NCBI GenBank assembly: GCA_019115685.1 | Contig: DXDC01000240.1 | Span: 1 to 5,292 of the forward strand | Direction: 5' to 3' | DNA from: Candidatus Agrococcus pullicola | GTDB lineage: Bacteria; Actinomycetota; Actinomycetes; Actinomycetales; Microbacteriaceae | Length of the DNA: 5,292 nt | In this document: positions 1 to 4,892 of the stretch, piece by piece | Layout: each line of letters starts with the position of its first letter | How positions within the stretch are numbered: the stretch's first letter is position 1 | The notes under the pieces: generated by a model | Database searches by the model: none | What the model saw: the letters and a program-made list of their open reading frames with translations, nothing else | What the model was told of the DNA's origin: nothing | Position numbers and translations under genes: made by a program

Positions 1-13
1 GCAGAATAAGTGC

Positions 14-130
14 ATGATTGATCCACGTCTGCGAACTCTCCGGGTCTTCGACGAATGCGGCACTGTCTCGGGCACTGCAGAACTGACCGGCCTATCGCCA
101 TCCGCGGTGTCCGCTCAGTTGCGTGAACTG
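14..130 (+). pseudogene. LysR-family regulator, N-terminal fragment truncated by an insertion sequence
   Basis: The 39 codons from ATG 14 encode the start of a LysR-type DNA-binding domain: a 'DPRLRTLRVFDECGTVS' opening, then the helix-turn-helix 'LSPSAVSAQLREL' at residues 27-39. LysR proteins are normally about 300 residues, with a C-terminal effector domain that is absent here. Family similarity stops after Leu39, where a Glu is usual; the frame then reads RSRPAVWW and so on, unlike LysR, to a stop at 200-202. Position 131 is also where an inverted repeat shared with the far end of the insertion sequence begins. I find no continuation of the gene after the element. The fragment may still be translated, as a roughly 62-residue hybrid, but could not act as a normal regulator. 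No good ribosome binding site is visible in the 13 bases available upstream. The family call is firm; the original target is unknown. Confidence 0.8.
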
Positions 131-161
131 CGGTCACGTCCCGCTGTGTGGTGGAGTTTCT
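131..161 (+). repeat. Left terminal inverted repeat of the IS (transposase 3' end)
   Basis: Aligns with the reverse complement of 1508-1537. The shared blocks, in order from the outside, are CGGTC, CGTCCC, CTG, GTGGTG and TTCT. It lies 27 bases beyond the transposase stop codon. Whether the outer CGGTC-CGTCCC block belongs to the element or is a chance match of the flank is uncertain. Confidence 0.55.
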
Positions 162-188
162 CTAGATCGTGCGGGTCAGTTGGTTTGA

Positions 189-1415
189 TTATGCCGCAGT
201 GAGTTCTTGGTGAGCCACCTCCTCGGGGATGAGGTCGAGGAGTCTCATGGAGTTCTCGCTGAAGTAGCGGCGGTCTGCGCTGTCCCATTCATCGTGTTGC
301 TCGATCAGCACGTGTCCTGCCAGGCGTAGCAGCGCGGCGGGGTTGGGGAAGGTGCCGACGACATCGGTGCGGCGTTTGATCTCCTTGTTGAGTCGTTCGA
401 GCGGGTTGGTGGACCAGATCTGCTGCCAGTGCTGGGAGGGGAAGTCCGCGAAAGCGAGTAGCTCGTCGCGGACCTCATCGAGCGTCTGCGCTACGGCGGG
501 GTGGGATCGCTCGAGCATCGTTACGACCTGATCGAACTGGGCGCGCACGAGAGCGCGCTTGCCTCGGGGCACGAACACGGTGCGGATGATCGCCGCGACC
601 ATCGGACCATCCGTTCTCGAGATTCTGGTGAGGACGTTGCGCATGAAGTGCACGCGGCAGCGCTGCCAGGAGGCGCCTTGGAAGGCGACTCGGATCGCGG
701 CGATGAGGCCGGCGTGGGCGTCGGAGACAACCAGCTTCACCCCGCCAAGGCCGCGCGCTTTGAGGGAGCGGAAGAACGCGGTCCAGAACGGTTCGGACTC
801 GGTGTCTCCGACGTCGAAACCGAGGACTTGCCTGCGCCCGTCGGCCGCGACGCCGACCGCGACGACTATGGCCTGCGAGACGACACGGCGGCCCACGCGG
901 GCCTTGCAGTAGGTGGCGTCAACGAACACGTACGGGTAGGCGGTCTCGCCCAGCTGCCGGTCGCGGAAGGCGGCAACGTCCTCATCCAGGCCGGCGCAGA
1001 TGCGCGAGACCTCGGACTTGGAGATGCCGGTGTCGGCGCCGAGCGCTTTCACCAGGTCATCAACCTTGCGAGTGGAGACGCCGTGCACGTACGCCTCCAT
1101 CACCACCGCGAACAGGGCCTGATCGACGCGGCGGCGCCGCTCCAGCAGCGACGGAAAGAACGAGCCGCTGCGCAGCTTCGGGATCCGAAGATCCAATTGG
1201 CCCGCGGTCGTGGTGAGCGTCCGCGGCCGCGTGCCATTGCGCTGCGTCACCCGCTCGATCGTGCGCTCGAACGGGGCCGCACCGATGAACGCGGTCGCTT
1301 CCGCATCAATCAATTCTTGGTAGAGCTTCTCGGTCGCCGAACGAATCCGATCCGAGACATCCGTGTTCTGAAGTTCCCCGAGGAGCTCGAGGAGGGCAGA
1401 CTGGTCTAGAGCCAT
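189..1415 (-). CDS. IS256-family (mutator-type) DDE transposase
   Basis: This 408-residue protein catalyses excision and insertion of its own element. The length is typical for IS256 transposases (about 390-430). The catalytic triad appears intact: Asp166 in 'VFVDATYCK', Asp232 in 'LVVSDAHAGL' and Glu340 in 'STNPLERLNKEIKRR'. Other family marks are the 'C-x2-H' element in 'WQRCRVHFMRN' (Cys253, His256), the conserved 'RNGTRPRTLTTTAGQLDLRIPKLR' type N-terminal region near residues 59-82, and the C-terminal 'VVGTFPN' after the Glu helix. There are no frameshifts or internal stops. The ATG at 1413-1415 is preceded by only a weak purine run (GAAAG, about 12 nt away), which suggests low translation. 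The start codon also lies in one arm of a perfect 12-bp inverted repeat (1409-1420 / 1467-1478). Long plus-strand open frames over this gene are antisense shadows. Family assignment is very secure. Confidence 0.97.
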   Translation of the reverse strand: MALDQSALLELLGELQNTDVSDRIRSATEKLYQELIDAEATAFIGAAPFERTIERVTQRNGTRPRTLTTTAGQLDLRIPKLRSGSFFPSLLERRRRVDQALFAVVMEAYVHGVSTRKVDDLVKALGADTGISKSEVSRICAGLDEDVAAFRDRQLGETAYPYVFVDATYCKARVGRRVVSQAIVVAVGVAADGRRQVLGFDVGDTESEPFWTAFFRSLKARGLGGVKLVVSDAHAGLIAAIRVAFQGASWQRCRVHFMRNVLTRISRTDGPMVAAIIRTVFVPRGKRALVRAQFDQVVTMLERSHPAVAQTLDEVRDELLAFADFPSQHWQQIWSTNPLERLNKEIKRRTDVVGTFPNPAALLRLAGHVLIEQHDEWDSADRRYFSENSMRLLDLIPEEVAHQELTAA

Positions 1416-1478
1416 CGTGCTTTGTGTCTTTCTGTGAGTTGCTTTAGTCGGTACTCACTGACCATCGCACGATGGCTC
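1409..1478 (-). promoter_or_regulatory. Long-range RNA stem able to sequester the transposase start codon
   Basis: GAGCCATCGTGC at 1409-1420 on the plus strand recurs exactly, inverted, at 1467-1478. In minus-strand RNA this makes a perfect 12-bp stem with a 46-nt loop, and the downstream arm (GCACGATGGCTC) contains the transposase ATG. A transcript entering from outside the element would carry both arms and be hard to translate; one starting inside the loop region would lack the upstream arm and stay open. This is the logic known for IS10 and IS50, where outside transcription is prevented from raising transposase. A competing local hairpin, CCATCG-CA-CGATGG at 1462-1475, overlaps the upstream arm. 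The pairing is seen directly; the function is inferred. Confidence 0.6.
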
Positions 1479-1480
1479 AC

Positions 1481-1495
1481 CACGTCCACGACGTG
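1481..1495. repeat. Small inverted repeat in the IS subterminal region
   Basis: CACGTC-CAC-GACGTG: 6-bp arms with a 3-bp spacer, just outside the start-codon stem and about 12 bp inside the right terminal repeat. It could be a transposase binding site or part of a hairpin in read-through RNA. I do not see an equivalent at the left end of the element. Confidence 0.4.
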
Positions 1496-1507
1496 ACACT
1501 CGAACCC

Positions 1508-1537
1508 AGAATTACACCACCCCAGGGGACGCGACCG
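1508..1537 (-). repeat. Right terminal inverted repeat of the IS (upstream of transposase)
   Basis: Reverse-complement partner of 131-161. The inner part, read inward from the tip, contains GGGGTGGTGTAATTCT, resembling the G-rich, TGTAA-containing tips of many IS256-family elements. The exact outer base is uncertain: 1537 if the CGGTC block is included, about 1525 if not. Confidence 0.55.
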
Positions 1538-1617
1538 TGAGTCAGCACGTCCTGCAGGAGTAGCTCGCTATACGCTGTTACCAGACCTCACTCTCTGGAG
1601 GCTTCATCCGCCGCGAT
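1538..1617. other. Short non-coding junction between the IS and the transporter gene
   Basis: About 80 bases with no supportable gene. All plus-strand frames were read here for the missing LysR remainder and nothing resembling it was found; the frame starting GTG 1537 stops after eight codons. It holds the 3' flank of the transporter gene. Confidence 0.6.
1581..1598 (-). terminator. Weak possible terminator hairpin after the transporter gene
   Basis: CCAGA-N8-TCTGG forms a 5-bp stem with an 8-nt loop, 20-37 bases past the transporter stop codon. There is no run of U residues after it on the minus strand, so it is at best a weak factor-independent terminator and may be meaningless. Confidence 0.2.
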
Positions 1618-2967
1618 CTAGTCGACGCTTGTTGCATGGCTGTCTGGAAGCCTGGCGTCATCCGTAATTTCATGGTCTTGATCGGCATCCGAGCGGAAGT
1701 GTTTCGAAAGTCGAACGGCCACAAGCGTAACCAGTGCGTTCGCAATCATGAAGATCGCGATGGCCCACCAATGATTGGTCGCGGCAAACAGCGCGGTGGC
1801 GATGAGCGGTGCGAGCCCGCCGAGAATCGCACCGGTCAACTCACGAGCGAAAGCCACTCCGGAAAACCGAGTTTCGGGAGGGAACAGCTCTGTCAGGAAC
1901 GCTCCTTGCGCTGCCACACCCGTAGCGGCTACGCCTACCCAGCAGGTCACGAGAGCGAACGCGATGAGCCAAGGGTTACGAGTGTCCATGAGAAGGAACA
2001 TCGGAACCGTCCAGGCGATGGCAAATACTGCCGCACCAGTGAACAGTCGACGTCGTCCGATTCGATCTCCGACGCGACCGAAGAATGGCAGAAACGGCGC
2101 GCCCACTATGAAGAACGCCGCGTTGATCGCAAGTGCAATGCTCGCTGCGATCCCCAGATTGTTCGTGAGGTAGCTGAGTGCCCATACCTGCGGAATGTAG
2201 GTGAAGCCGGAGAGCAGGAAGTTTGAGCCGAGTGCCACCGCGAGCCGCCGCTTTTCCGTCGCCAGCAGACGCAGGAGCGGTACTCTGTCAACGCTGGTGT
2301 CAGCTGTCTTTCTTACCGTGTGCGTTTCAGCGACTTTGAGACGGATGAACAGACTTACTGCCACCACAATGATGCTGGCCACGAAAGGTATTCTCCAGCC
2401 CCACTCGAAGAATGCGTCGCCCATCATCCACACGAGTGCTTGGAAAGTTAGCAGTCCGAGGGCGCTTCCGAGCCAGAGGCCTACACCGGACCATGACGAG
2501 TAGTATCCGCGGCGCCCCTTCGTTGATGCCTCGGCAGACAGTGTGATTGCTCCCGCATACTCTGCGCCCGCGCCGAGCCCTTGAACGATACGAAGGATCA
2601 CCAGCAGTATCGCGGCCCAAATCCCGATCGAAGCGTATGTCGGAAGTAGTCCCATCGCAGCTGTGCTGAGACCCATGATGAGGAGGGTTATTATCATGAC
2701 GGGTTTACGACCTATCCGGTCGCCGAGGTGTCCGAAGACAATTCCACCGATAGGACGAGCGAAGTAACCGACTGCGAAGGTTGCAAATGCCGACAGCAGA
2801 CCCGTGAGCTGGTCGCTGGCCCCGAAAAACTGCACGTTGAAGATCAGCGCTGCGGCTGCACCGTACAGCGCGAAGTCGTACCACTCGATGAGAGTACCCA
2901 CGAGTGCGGCCGCGGCTGCTCGGCGAGCAGCGCGACGTTGTGGGGCTGTTGTCGTCTCTGACGTCAT
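1618..2967 (-). CDS. MHS-type major facilitator superfamily transporter (proton symporter)
   Basis: A 449-residue integral membrane protein, a usual size for the metabolite:H+ symporter branch that includes ProP, KgtP and ShiA. Family marks are 'GTLIEWYDFALYG' in the first membrane helix (residues 24-36), 'ARPIGGIVFGHLGDRIGRKPV' with the MFS loop 2-3 signature (70-90), 'RIVQGLGAGAEYAGA' (126-140), 'EWGWRIPF' (188-195), the second-half signature copy 'GRVGDRIGRRRL' (297-308) and 'ELFPPETRFSGVA' (360-372). Twelve membrane helices can be followed, with a charged loop near 210-240 between the halves and a polar C-terminal tail from about 421. The ATG at 2965-2967 follows a GGAGA six bases upstream. 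MHS carriers import organic acids, osmolytes or aromatic acids with protons; the substrate here is unknown. The operator-like repeat in front of it, shared with the 4033 gene, suggests it imports the substrate of that pathway. Confidence 0.93.
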   Translation of the reverse strand: MTSETTTAPQRRAARRAAAAALVGTLIEWYDFALYGAAAALIFNVQFFGASDQLTGLLSAFATFAVGYFARPIGGIVFGHLGDRIGRKPVMIITLLIMGLSTAAMGLLPTYASIGIWAAILLVILRIVQGLGAGAEYAGAITLSAEASTKGRRGYYSSWSGVGLWLGSALGLLTFQALVWMMGDAFFEWGWRIPFVASIIVVAVSLFIRLKVAETHTVRKTADTSVDRVPLLRLLATEKRRLAVALGSNFLLSGFTYIPQVWALSYLTNNLGIAASIALAINAAFFIVGAPFLPFFGRVGDRIGRRRLFTGAAVFAIAWTVPMFLLMDTRNPWLIAFALVTCWVGVAATGVAAQGAFLTELFPPETRFSGVAFARELTGAILGGLAPLIATALFAATNHWWAIAIFMIANALVTLVAVRLSKHFRSDADQDHEITDDARLPDSHATSVD

Positions 2968-2973
2968 TGTCCG

Positions 2974-2978
2974 TCTCC
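2974..2978 (-). promoter_or_regulatory. Ribosome binding site of the MHS transporter gene
   Basis: GGAGA on the minus strand, six bases before the ATG at 2967. It supports the chosen start, which leaves a basic, Ala/Arg-rich cytoplasmic tail of about 20 residues before the first membrane helix. Confidence 0.75.
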
Positions 2979-3000
2979 GATGCTTCAGGAATCTCGAATA

Positions 3001-3019
3001 AGTTCCATTGATTGGAACA
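3001..3019. promoter_or_regulatory. Candidate IclR-family operator in front of the transporter gene
   Basis: AGTTCCATTGATTGGAACA contains the perfect inverted repeat GTTCC-N7-GGAAC. It matches the site at 3985-4003 at 15 of 19 positions. It lies 33-51 bases upstream of the transporter ATG and just downstream of a plausible promoter (3027-3055), where a bound protein would block the start of transcription. The neighbouring IclR-family gene is the natural candidate for the protein that binds it; family operators are often short palindromes of this size. Confidence 0.7.
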
Positions 3020-3026
3020 CAGTCCC

Positions 3027-3055
3027 ATTTAACACCAAAAGCAGGAGTAGGTAAA
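3027..3055 (-). promoter_or_regulatory. Possible sigma-70-type promoter of the transporter gene
   Basis: On the minus strand, TTTACC (3055-3050) and TTAAAT (3032-3027) are separated by exactly 17 bases; each matches the TTGACA / TATAAT consensus at 4 of 6 positions. The predicted start of transcription, near 3020, falls at the edge of the operator-like repeat at 3001-3019. Confidence 0.4.
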
Positions 3056-3062
3056 CCCCTTT

Positions 3063-3084
3063 CGGGATCGTGGAGTCGATCCTG
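3063..3084 (-). terminator. Hairpin between the iclR-type gene and the transporter promoter
   Basis: GGATCG-TGGAGT-CGATCC (3065-3082) is a perfect 6-bp stem with a 6-base loop, extendable by a G-T and a C-G pair. It sits 39 bases past the regulator's stop codon. No U-run follows on either strand, so termination is only one reading; a further protein-binding site is another. Confidence 0.3.
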
Positions 3085-3122
3085 GCCCGTGTTCCAGAAA
3101 TTGCTGCCTGGATGAACGTTCT

Positions 3123-3929
3123 CTAGGTGAGCGGGGGTAGCAGCCTGCGAATGCTTGGAGGACTGAGTCGTTGAGCAACGCTACGCAGGTCGTCGGCAAG
3201 CAGCGTGGCTTCTGTCCGCATGAGCTCTGCGAGCGTGTTCATCCGGTCGGTGGTCATTCGTGAAGCGATGGCACCGATGCTCAAAGCGGCAACGGCGGTG
3301 TCGTCGCTGTTCAGTACTGGTACGCCAACTCCGACAGCCCCTGGGACGATTCCTCCATCGTTGATGGAGTAACCCCGTTCGCGAGTGATTTGAATCGACC
3401 GCTTCATCGAGGCCATGTCGGTCATCTGATATTGATGAGACGAAGAGGGAGTTGCCAGCGCCAGGTCGATGTCTGCGTCCCGCTGCCAGGCCAAAAGGGC
3501 CATGGCACCCGCACCGATGCCGAGCGGCCGTCGATCCCCGACCTGCAGTGTGAGCGTCCGTATGGGGAAAGAGCCAAGCACTCGATCGACGCATAGAGCT
3601 TCTGTGCCACTTGGTACTGATAAGAAGACTGTGTCTTCGGTCAATCTCGACAGTGAAGTCAGCCGAGGACTGGCGATCTCGGCTATTCCGTGTCTATTCA
3701 GCGCCTCGCCACCCAATCCGACAAGCTTCGGGCCGAGATGGAACACGCCAGATTCAGCGCTGTGCTCTAGCCACTCCAGGCCTACTAGCGTAGCGAGGAT
3801 TCTGTGGGCCGTGGTTTTCTGCAATGCAGTTGCTTCCACCACGTCTATCAGGCGCGCGCCTTCGGGGCTTCGTCCGGCGACGACATCGACGATCGCAGCA
3901 GCACGGGCCACGCTGCGGACAGGTTCCAC
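3123..3929 (-). CDS. IclR-family transcriptional regulator
   Basis: This 268-residue regulator is close to the family's usual 250-270. The N-terminal winged helix-turn-helix spans about residues 5-66: 'VARAAAIVDVVAG' helix, recognition helix 'QKTTAHRILATLV' (37-49), and wing 'GVFHLGPKLVGLG'. The C-terminal effector domain (about 80-255) shows the family blocks 'VGDRRPLGIGAGAMALLAW' (130-148), 'RERGYSINDGGIVPGAVGVGVPVLN' pattern (183-207) and 'AALSIGAIASRM' (214-225). IclR proteins bind as dimers or tetramers to short palindromes and respond to small metabolites, often aromatic or organic acids. The start is the GTG at 3929, which has AGGAG five bases upstream. It is divergent from the 4033 operon, and the shared intergenic space holds an inverted repeat also found before the transporter, so it probably controls both and itself. 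Whether it represses or activates cannot be told from sequence. Confidence 0.94.
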   Translation of the reverse strand: MEPVRSVARAAAIVDVVAGRSPEGARLIDVVEATALQKTTAHRILATLVGLEWLEHSAESGVFHLGPKLVGLGGEALNRHGIAEIASPRLTSLSRLTEDTVFLSVPSGTEALCVDRVLGSFPIRTLTLQVGDRRPLGIGAGAMALLAWQRDADIDLALATPSSSHQYQMTDMASMKRSIQITRERGYSINDGGIVPGAVGVGVPVLNSDDTAVAALSIGAIASRMTTDRMNTLAELMRTEATLLADDLRSVAQRLSPPSIRRLLPPLT

Positions 3930-3933
3930 GAGT

Positions 3934-3939
3934 TCTCCT
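3934..3939 (-). promoter_or_regulatory. Ribosome binding site fixing the GTG start of the IclR-type gene
   Basis: AGGAGA on the minus strand; the AGGAG lies five bases before the GTG at 3929-3927. There is no ATG near the start of the helix-turn-helix in this frame, so this site decides the start. Confidence 0.75.
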
Positions 3940-3974
3940 ATCGCTTTGGGTGCTTAAGTTTATCGATCTATCCG

Positions 3975-3984
3975 CAATGCATTG
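3975..3984. repeat. Perfect 10-bp palindrome next to the operator
   Basis: CAATGCATTG abuts the operator-like repeat that starts at 3985. It could be a second protein-binding site in the divergent promoter region or chance; no copy is present before the transporter gene. Confidence 0.35.
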
Positions 3985-4003
3985 AGTTCCATTAAGCGGA
4001 ACT
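3985..4003. promoter_or_regulatory. Candidate IclR-family operator in the divergent intergenic region
   Basis: AGTTCCATTAAGCGGAACT is a perfect 6-bp inverted repeat with a 7-base spacer. It shares AGTTCCATT and GGAAC, in the same spacing, with the site at 3001-3019. It lies between the divergent regulator and 4033 genes, so one bound dimer could affect both, and it overlaps the -35 region of the proposed plus-strand promoter. Confidence 0.75.
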
Positions 4004-4020
4004 GAGGACTGAAATATGCT
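3992..4020 (+). promoter_or_regulatory. Possible promoter of the 4033-4893 operon
   Basis: TATGCT at 4015-4020 fits the actinobacterial -10 pattern TANNNT. At 17-base spacing the -35 region is TTAAGC (3992-3997), a poor match lying inside the operator. Transcription would begin near 4027-4030, giving a 5' leader of only a few bases before ATG 4033. This would explain why that gene lacks a well-placed ribosome binding site. Confidence 0.4.
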
Positions 4021-4036
4021 ACTGTTCAGGTTATGA
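4016..4036 (+). CDS. Possible six-codon leader ORF overlapping the next start codon
   Basis: ATG at 4016 opens a six-codon frame (MLLFRL) whose TGA stop overlaps the ATG of the next gene in an ATGA at 4033-4036. GAGGA at 4004-4008 is a well-spaced ribosome binding site for it (7 bases), while the main gene has only an AGG three bases away. Translation coupling from a leader is one reading. It competes with the alternative that TATGCT at 4015-4020 is the -10 box, in which case the mini-frame would not be transcribed. Such short frames can arise by chance. Confidence 0.25.
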   Translation: MLLFRL

Positions 4037-4872
4037 AGACACCGAGGCAGGAATTGCTCAGTTCCGTGCCCGATGGTGTGCTGGTAGCCGATAGCGTGAC
4101 GGACATTTCGGCCGCCTCTGCCGGTACGGTCGCTGTTACGGGTTCGCACGGTGCTGCGGCGAGCGGCAGATTCGCTGTAAGCATCGGTGTCTCGGCAGCT
4201 GTTTTCAACGACGCCGGCGGCGGTTTCGAGAGCGCTGGTTTGCGTGCGTTGTGCGAGCTCGAAGCCGCATGTGTTCCCGCAGCGGTTGTAGCGCATACAT
4301 CCGCACGGATAGGGGACGGTAGAGACACTTTCGAGTCCGGAATCGTCTCTGCCCGTAATGACGCAGCTAAAGCTCTCGGAGTTGGAGTCGGCATGAGCTG
4401 CGCTTCGGCAGCCACACTACTGACTCGCTCCACCGCTACGGGAACTAAGACGGCGGGCGCCAAATTTCATGACAGTCGGTTTAGCATAGGAGACCACCTC
4501 GTTGCAACTCTTGATTCAGCTTCGCAGATCGAACCGTCGCTGTTGAACCACGTTGTCGTCACGGGTTCGCACGGAGGATTAGTGGGCAACTCTCCGACGA
4601 GAGCGCTGAAGCATCCGGTTCGGTTCGCTGCTTTCAACGACGCGGGTGTCGGTAAGGAGAACGCAGGGATCTCCCGTCTCTCTCCGCTGGATGATCAAGG
4701 CATCTCTGCAGTAGCGGTTTCCAGCTCAAGCGCCGAAATCGGCAGCGGCCTCTCCACTCTGGAACAGGGCATAGTCTCCTCGGTCAACGAGTTCGCCAGA
4801 GCGGAAGGAGCAGTTCCAGGAATGGCACTCATAGACCTGATCGAAGCGCTCTCTGCTGCGCCCAATGCATAA
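4033..4872 (+). CDS. Conserved-looking protein of unknown function with two tandem copies of one domain
   Basis: A 279-residue protein I do not recognise. It has no signal peptide or membrane segments and looks like a soluble alpha/beta protein. Residues about 14-121 and 153-264 are two copies of the same unit. Paired motifs are 'VTGSHG' (35-40 / 176-181), 'FNDAG' (58-62 / 201-205) followed by a Gly and a 'ES/EN-AG' pair, 'SARIGDG' / 'SAEIGSG' (90-96 / 233-239), 'GIVSARN' / 'GIVSSVN' (103-109 / 246-252) and a final Gly-Met (120-121 / 263-264). Invariant Ser, His, Asn and Asp residues in both halves are candidates for an active or ligand site. Codon pattern and lack of stops support real coding. 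It is the first gene of an apparent operon with the ThDP enzyme (20-nt gap) and lies behind an operator shared with the transporter. It may therefore act on the pathway's substrate or assist the enzyme, but no function can be assigned. The start ATG lacks a good ribosome binding site; no better start is seen. Confidence 0.85.
   Translation: MKTPRQELLSSVPDGVLVADSVTDISAASAGTVAVTGSHGAAASGRFAVSIGVSAAVFNDAGGGFESAGLRALCELEAACVPAAVVAHTSARIGDGRDTFESGIVSARNDAAKALGVGVGMSCASAATLLTRSTATGTKTAGAKFHDSRFSIGDHLVATLDSASQIEPSLLNHVVVTGSHGGLVGNSPTRALKHPVRFAAFNDAGVGKENAGISRLSPLDDQGISAVAVSSSSAEIGSGLSTLEQGIVSSVNEFARAEGAVPGMALIDLIEALSAAPNA
4072..4395 (+). repeat. Internal domain repeat, copy 1
   Basis: Codes for residues 14-121 of the 4033 protein. 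At the DNA level it keeps short exact matches with copy 2, for example ACGGGTTCGCACGG at 4138-4151 (also 4561-4574) and TTTCAACGACGC at 4203-4214 (also 4632-4643). Spacings of 423 and 429 bases are whole numbers of codons, showing small in-frame length changes between copies. Confidence 0.8.
4489..4824 (+). repeat. Internal domain repeat, copy 2
   Basis: Codes for residues 153-264. It is separated from copy 1 by a Ser/Thr/Ala-rich linker (about 122-150) that looks flexible. Differences from copy 1 include SAEIGSG for SARIGDG, so the two halves may have diverged in role. Confidence 0.8.
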
Positions 4873-4877
4873 CTCTC

Positions 4878-4886
4878 GAGGAAGGG
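4878..4886 (+). promoter_or_regulatory. Ribosome binding site of the ThDP enzyme gene
   Basis: GAGGAAGGG, ending six bases before ATG 4893, lies in the 20-base gap after the previous stop. It is much stronger than the site of the upstream gene, so the enzyme may be translated more heavily than the first cistron. Confidence 0.8.
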
Positions 4887-4892
4887 AAACAC

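Larger units (their letters stand above)
131..1537 (-). mobile_element. IS256-family insertion sequence, complete
   Basis: A single-gene element with a full-length IS256-type transposase flanked by imperfect inverted repeats. The outer limits are inferred. The sequence from 131 rightward aligns with the reverse complement of 1537 leftward over about 31 bp (25 of 32 alignment columns identical, three one-base gaps), and LysR similarity ends exactly at 130. A more conservative reading puts the tips at the inner conserved block GTGGTG, near 147 and 1525. The roughly 1.4 kb length is normal for the family. IS256 elements usually leave an 8-9 bp target duplication; none is clear with either pair of limits, which fits a deletion next to the element. 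The transposase frame is intact, so the element may still be active. Confidence 0.85.

Noticed and set aside
501..1409. 302-codon plus-strand open frame
   Set aside because: Fully antisense to the intact transposase; composition is typical of a shadow frame in GC-rich DNA and no protein family is evident.
135..1552. CACGTCC direct repeat at 135-141 and 1546-1552 as an IS target duplication
   Set aside because: The copies do not directly flank the matching inverted repeats; an element with these limits would have unrelated tips.
3065..3082. GGATCG-N6-CGATCC as a third regulator operator
   Set aside because: Its arms do not resemble the AGTTCC / GGAACT arms of the two shared sites and the spacer differs.
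3090..3098. GTTCCAGAA near 3090 as another operator
   Set aside because: Only one half-site is present; no GGAAC at the proper spacing follows.
3469..3957. 162-codon plus-strand open frame over the IclR-type gene
   Set aside because: Antisense to a clear IclR-family protein; no recognisable domain.
3754..4296. 180-codon minus-strand open frame spanning the intergenic region
   Set aside because: It crosses the divergent promoter region and overlaps two well-supported genes; low-complexity Arg/Ser/Thr content and no motif.
4026..4463. 145-codon minus-strand open frame
   Set aside because: Antisense to the first domain copy of the 4033 gene, whose repeated motifs show that the plus frame is the real one.
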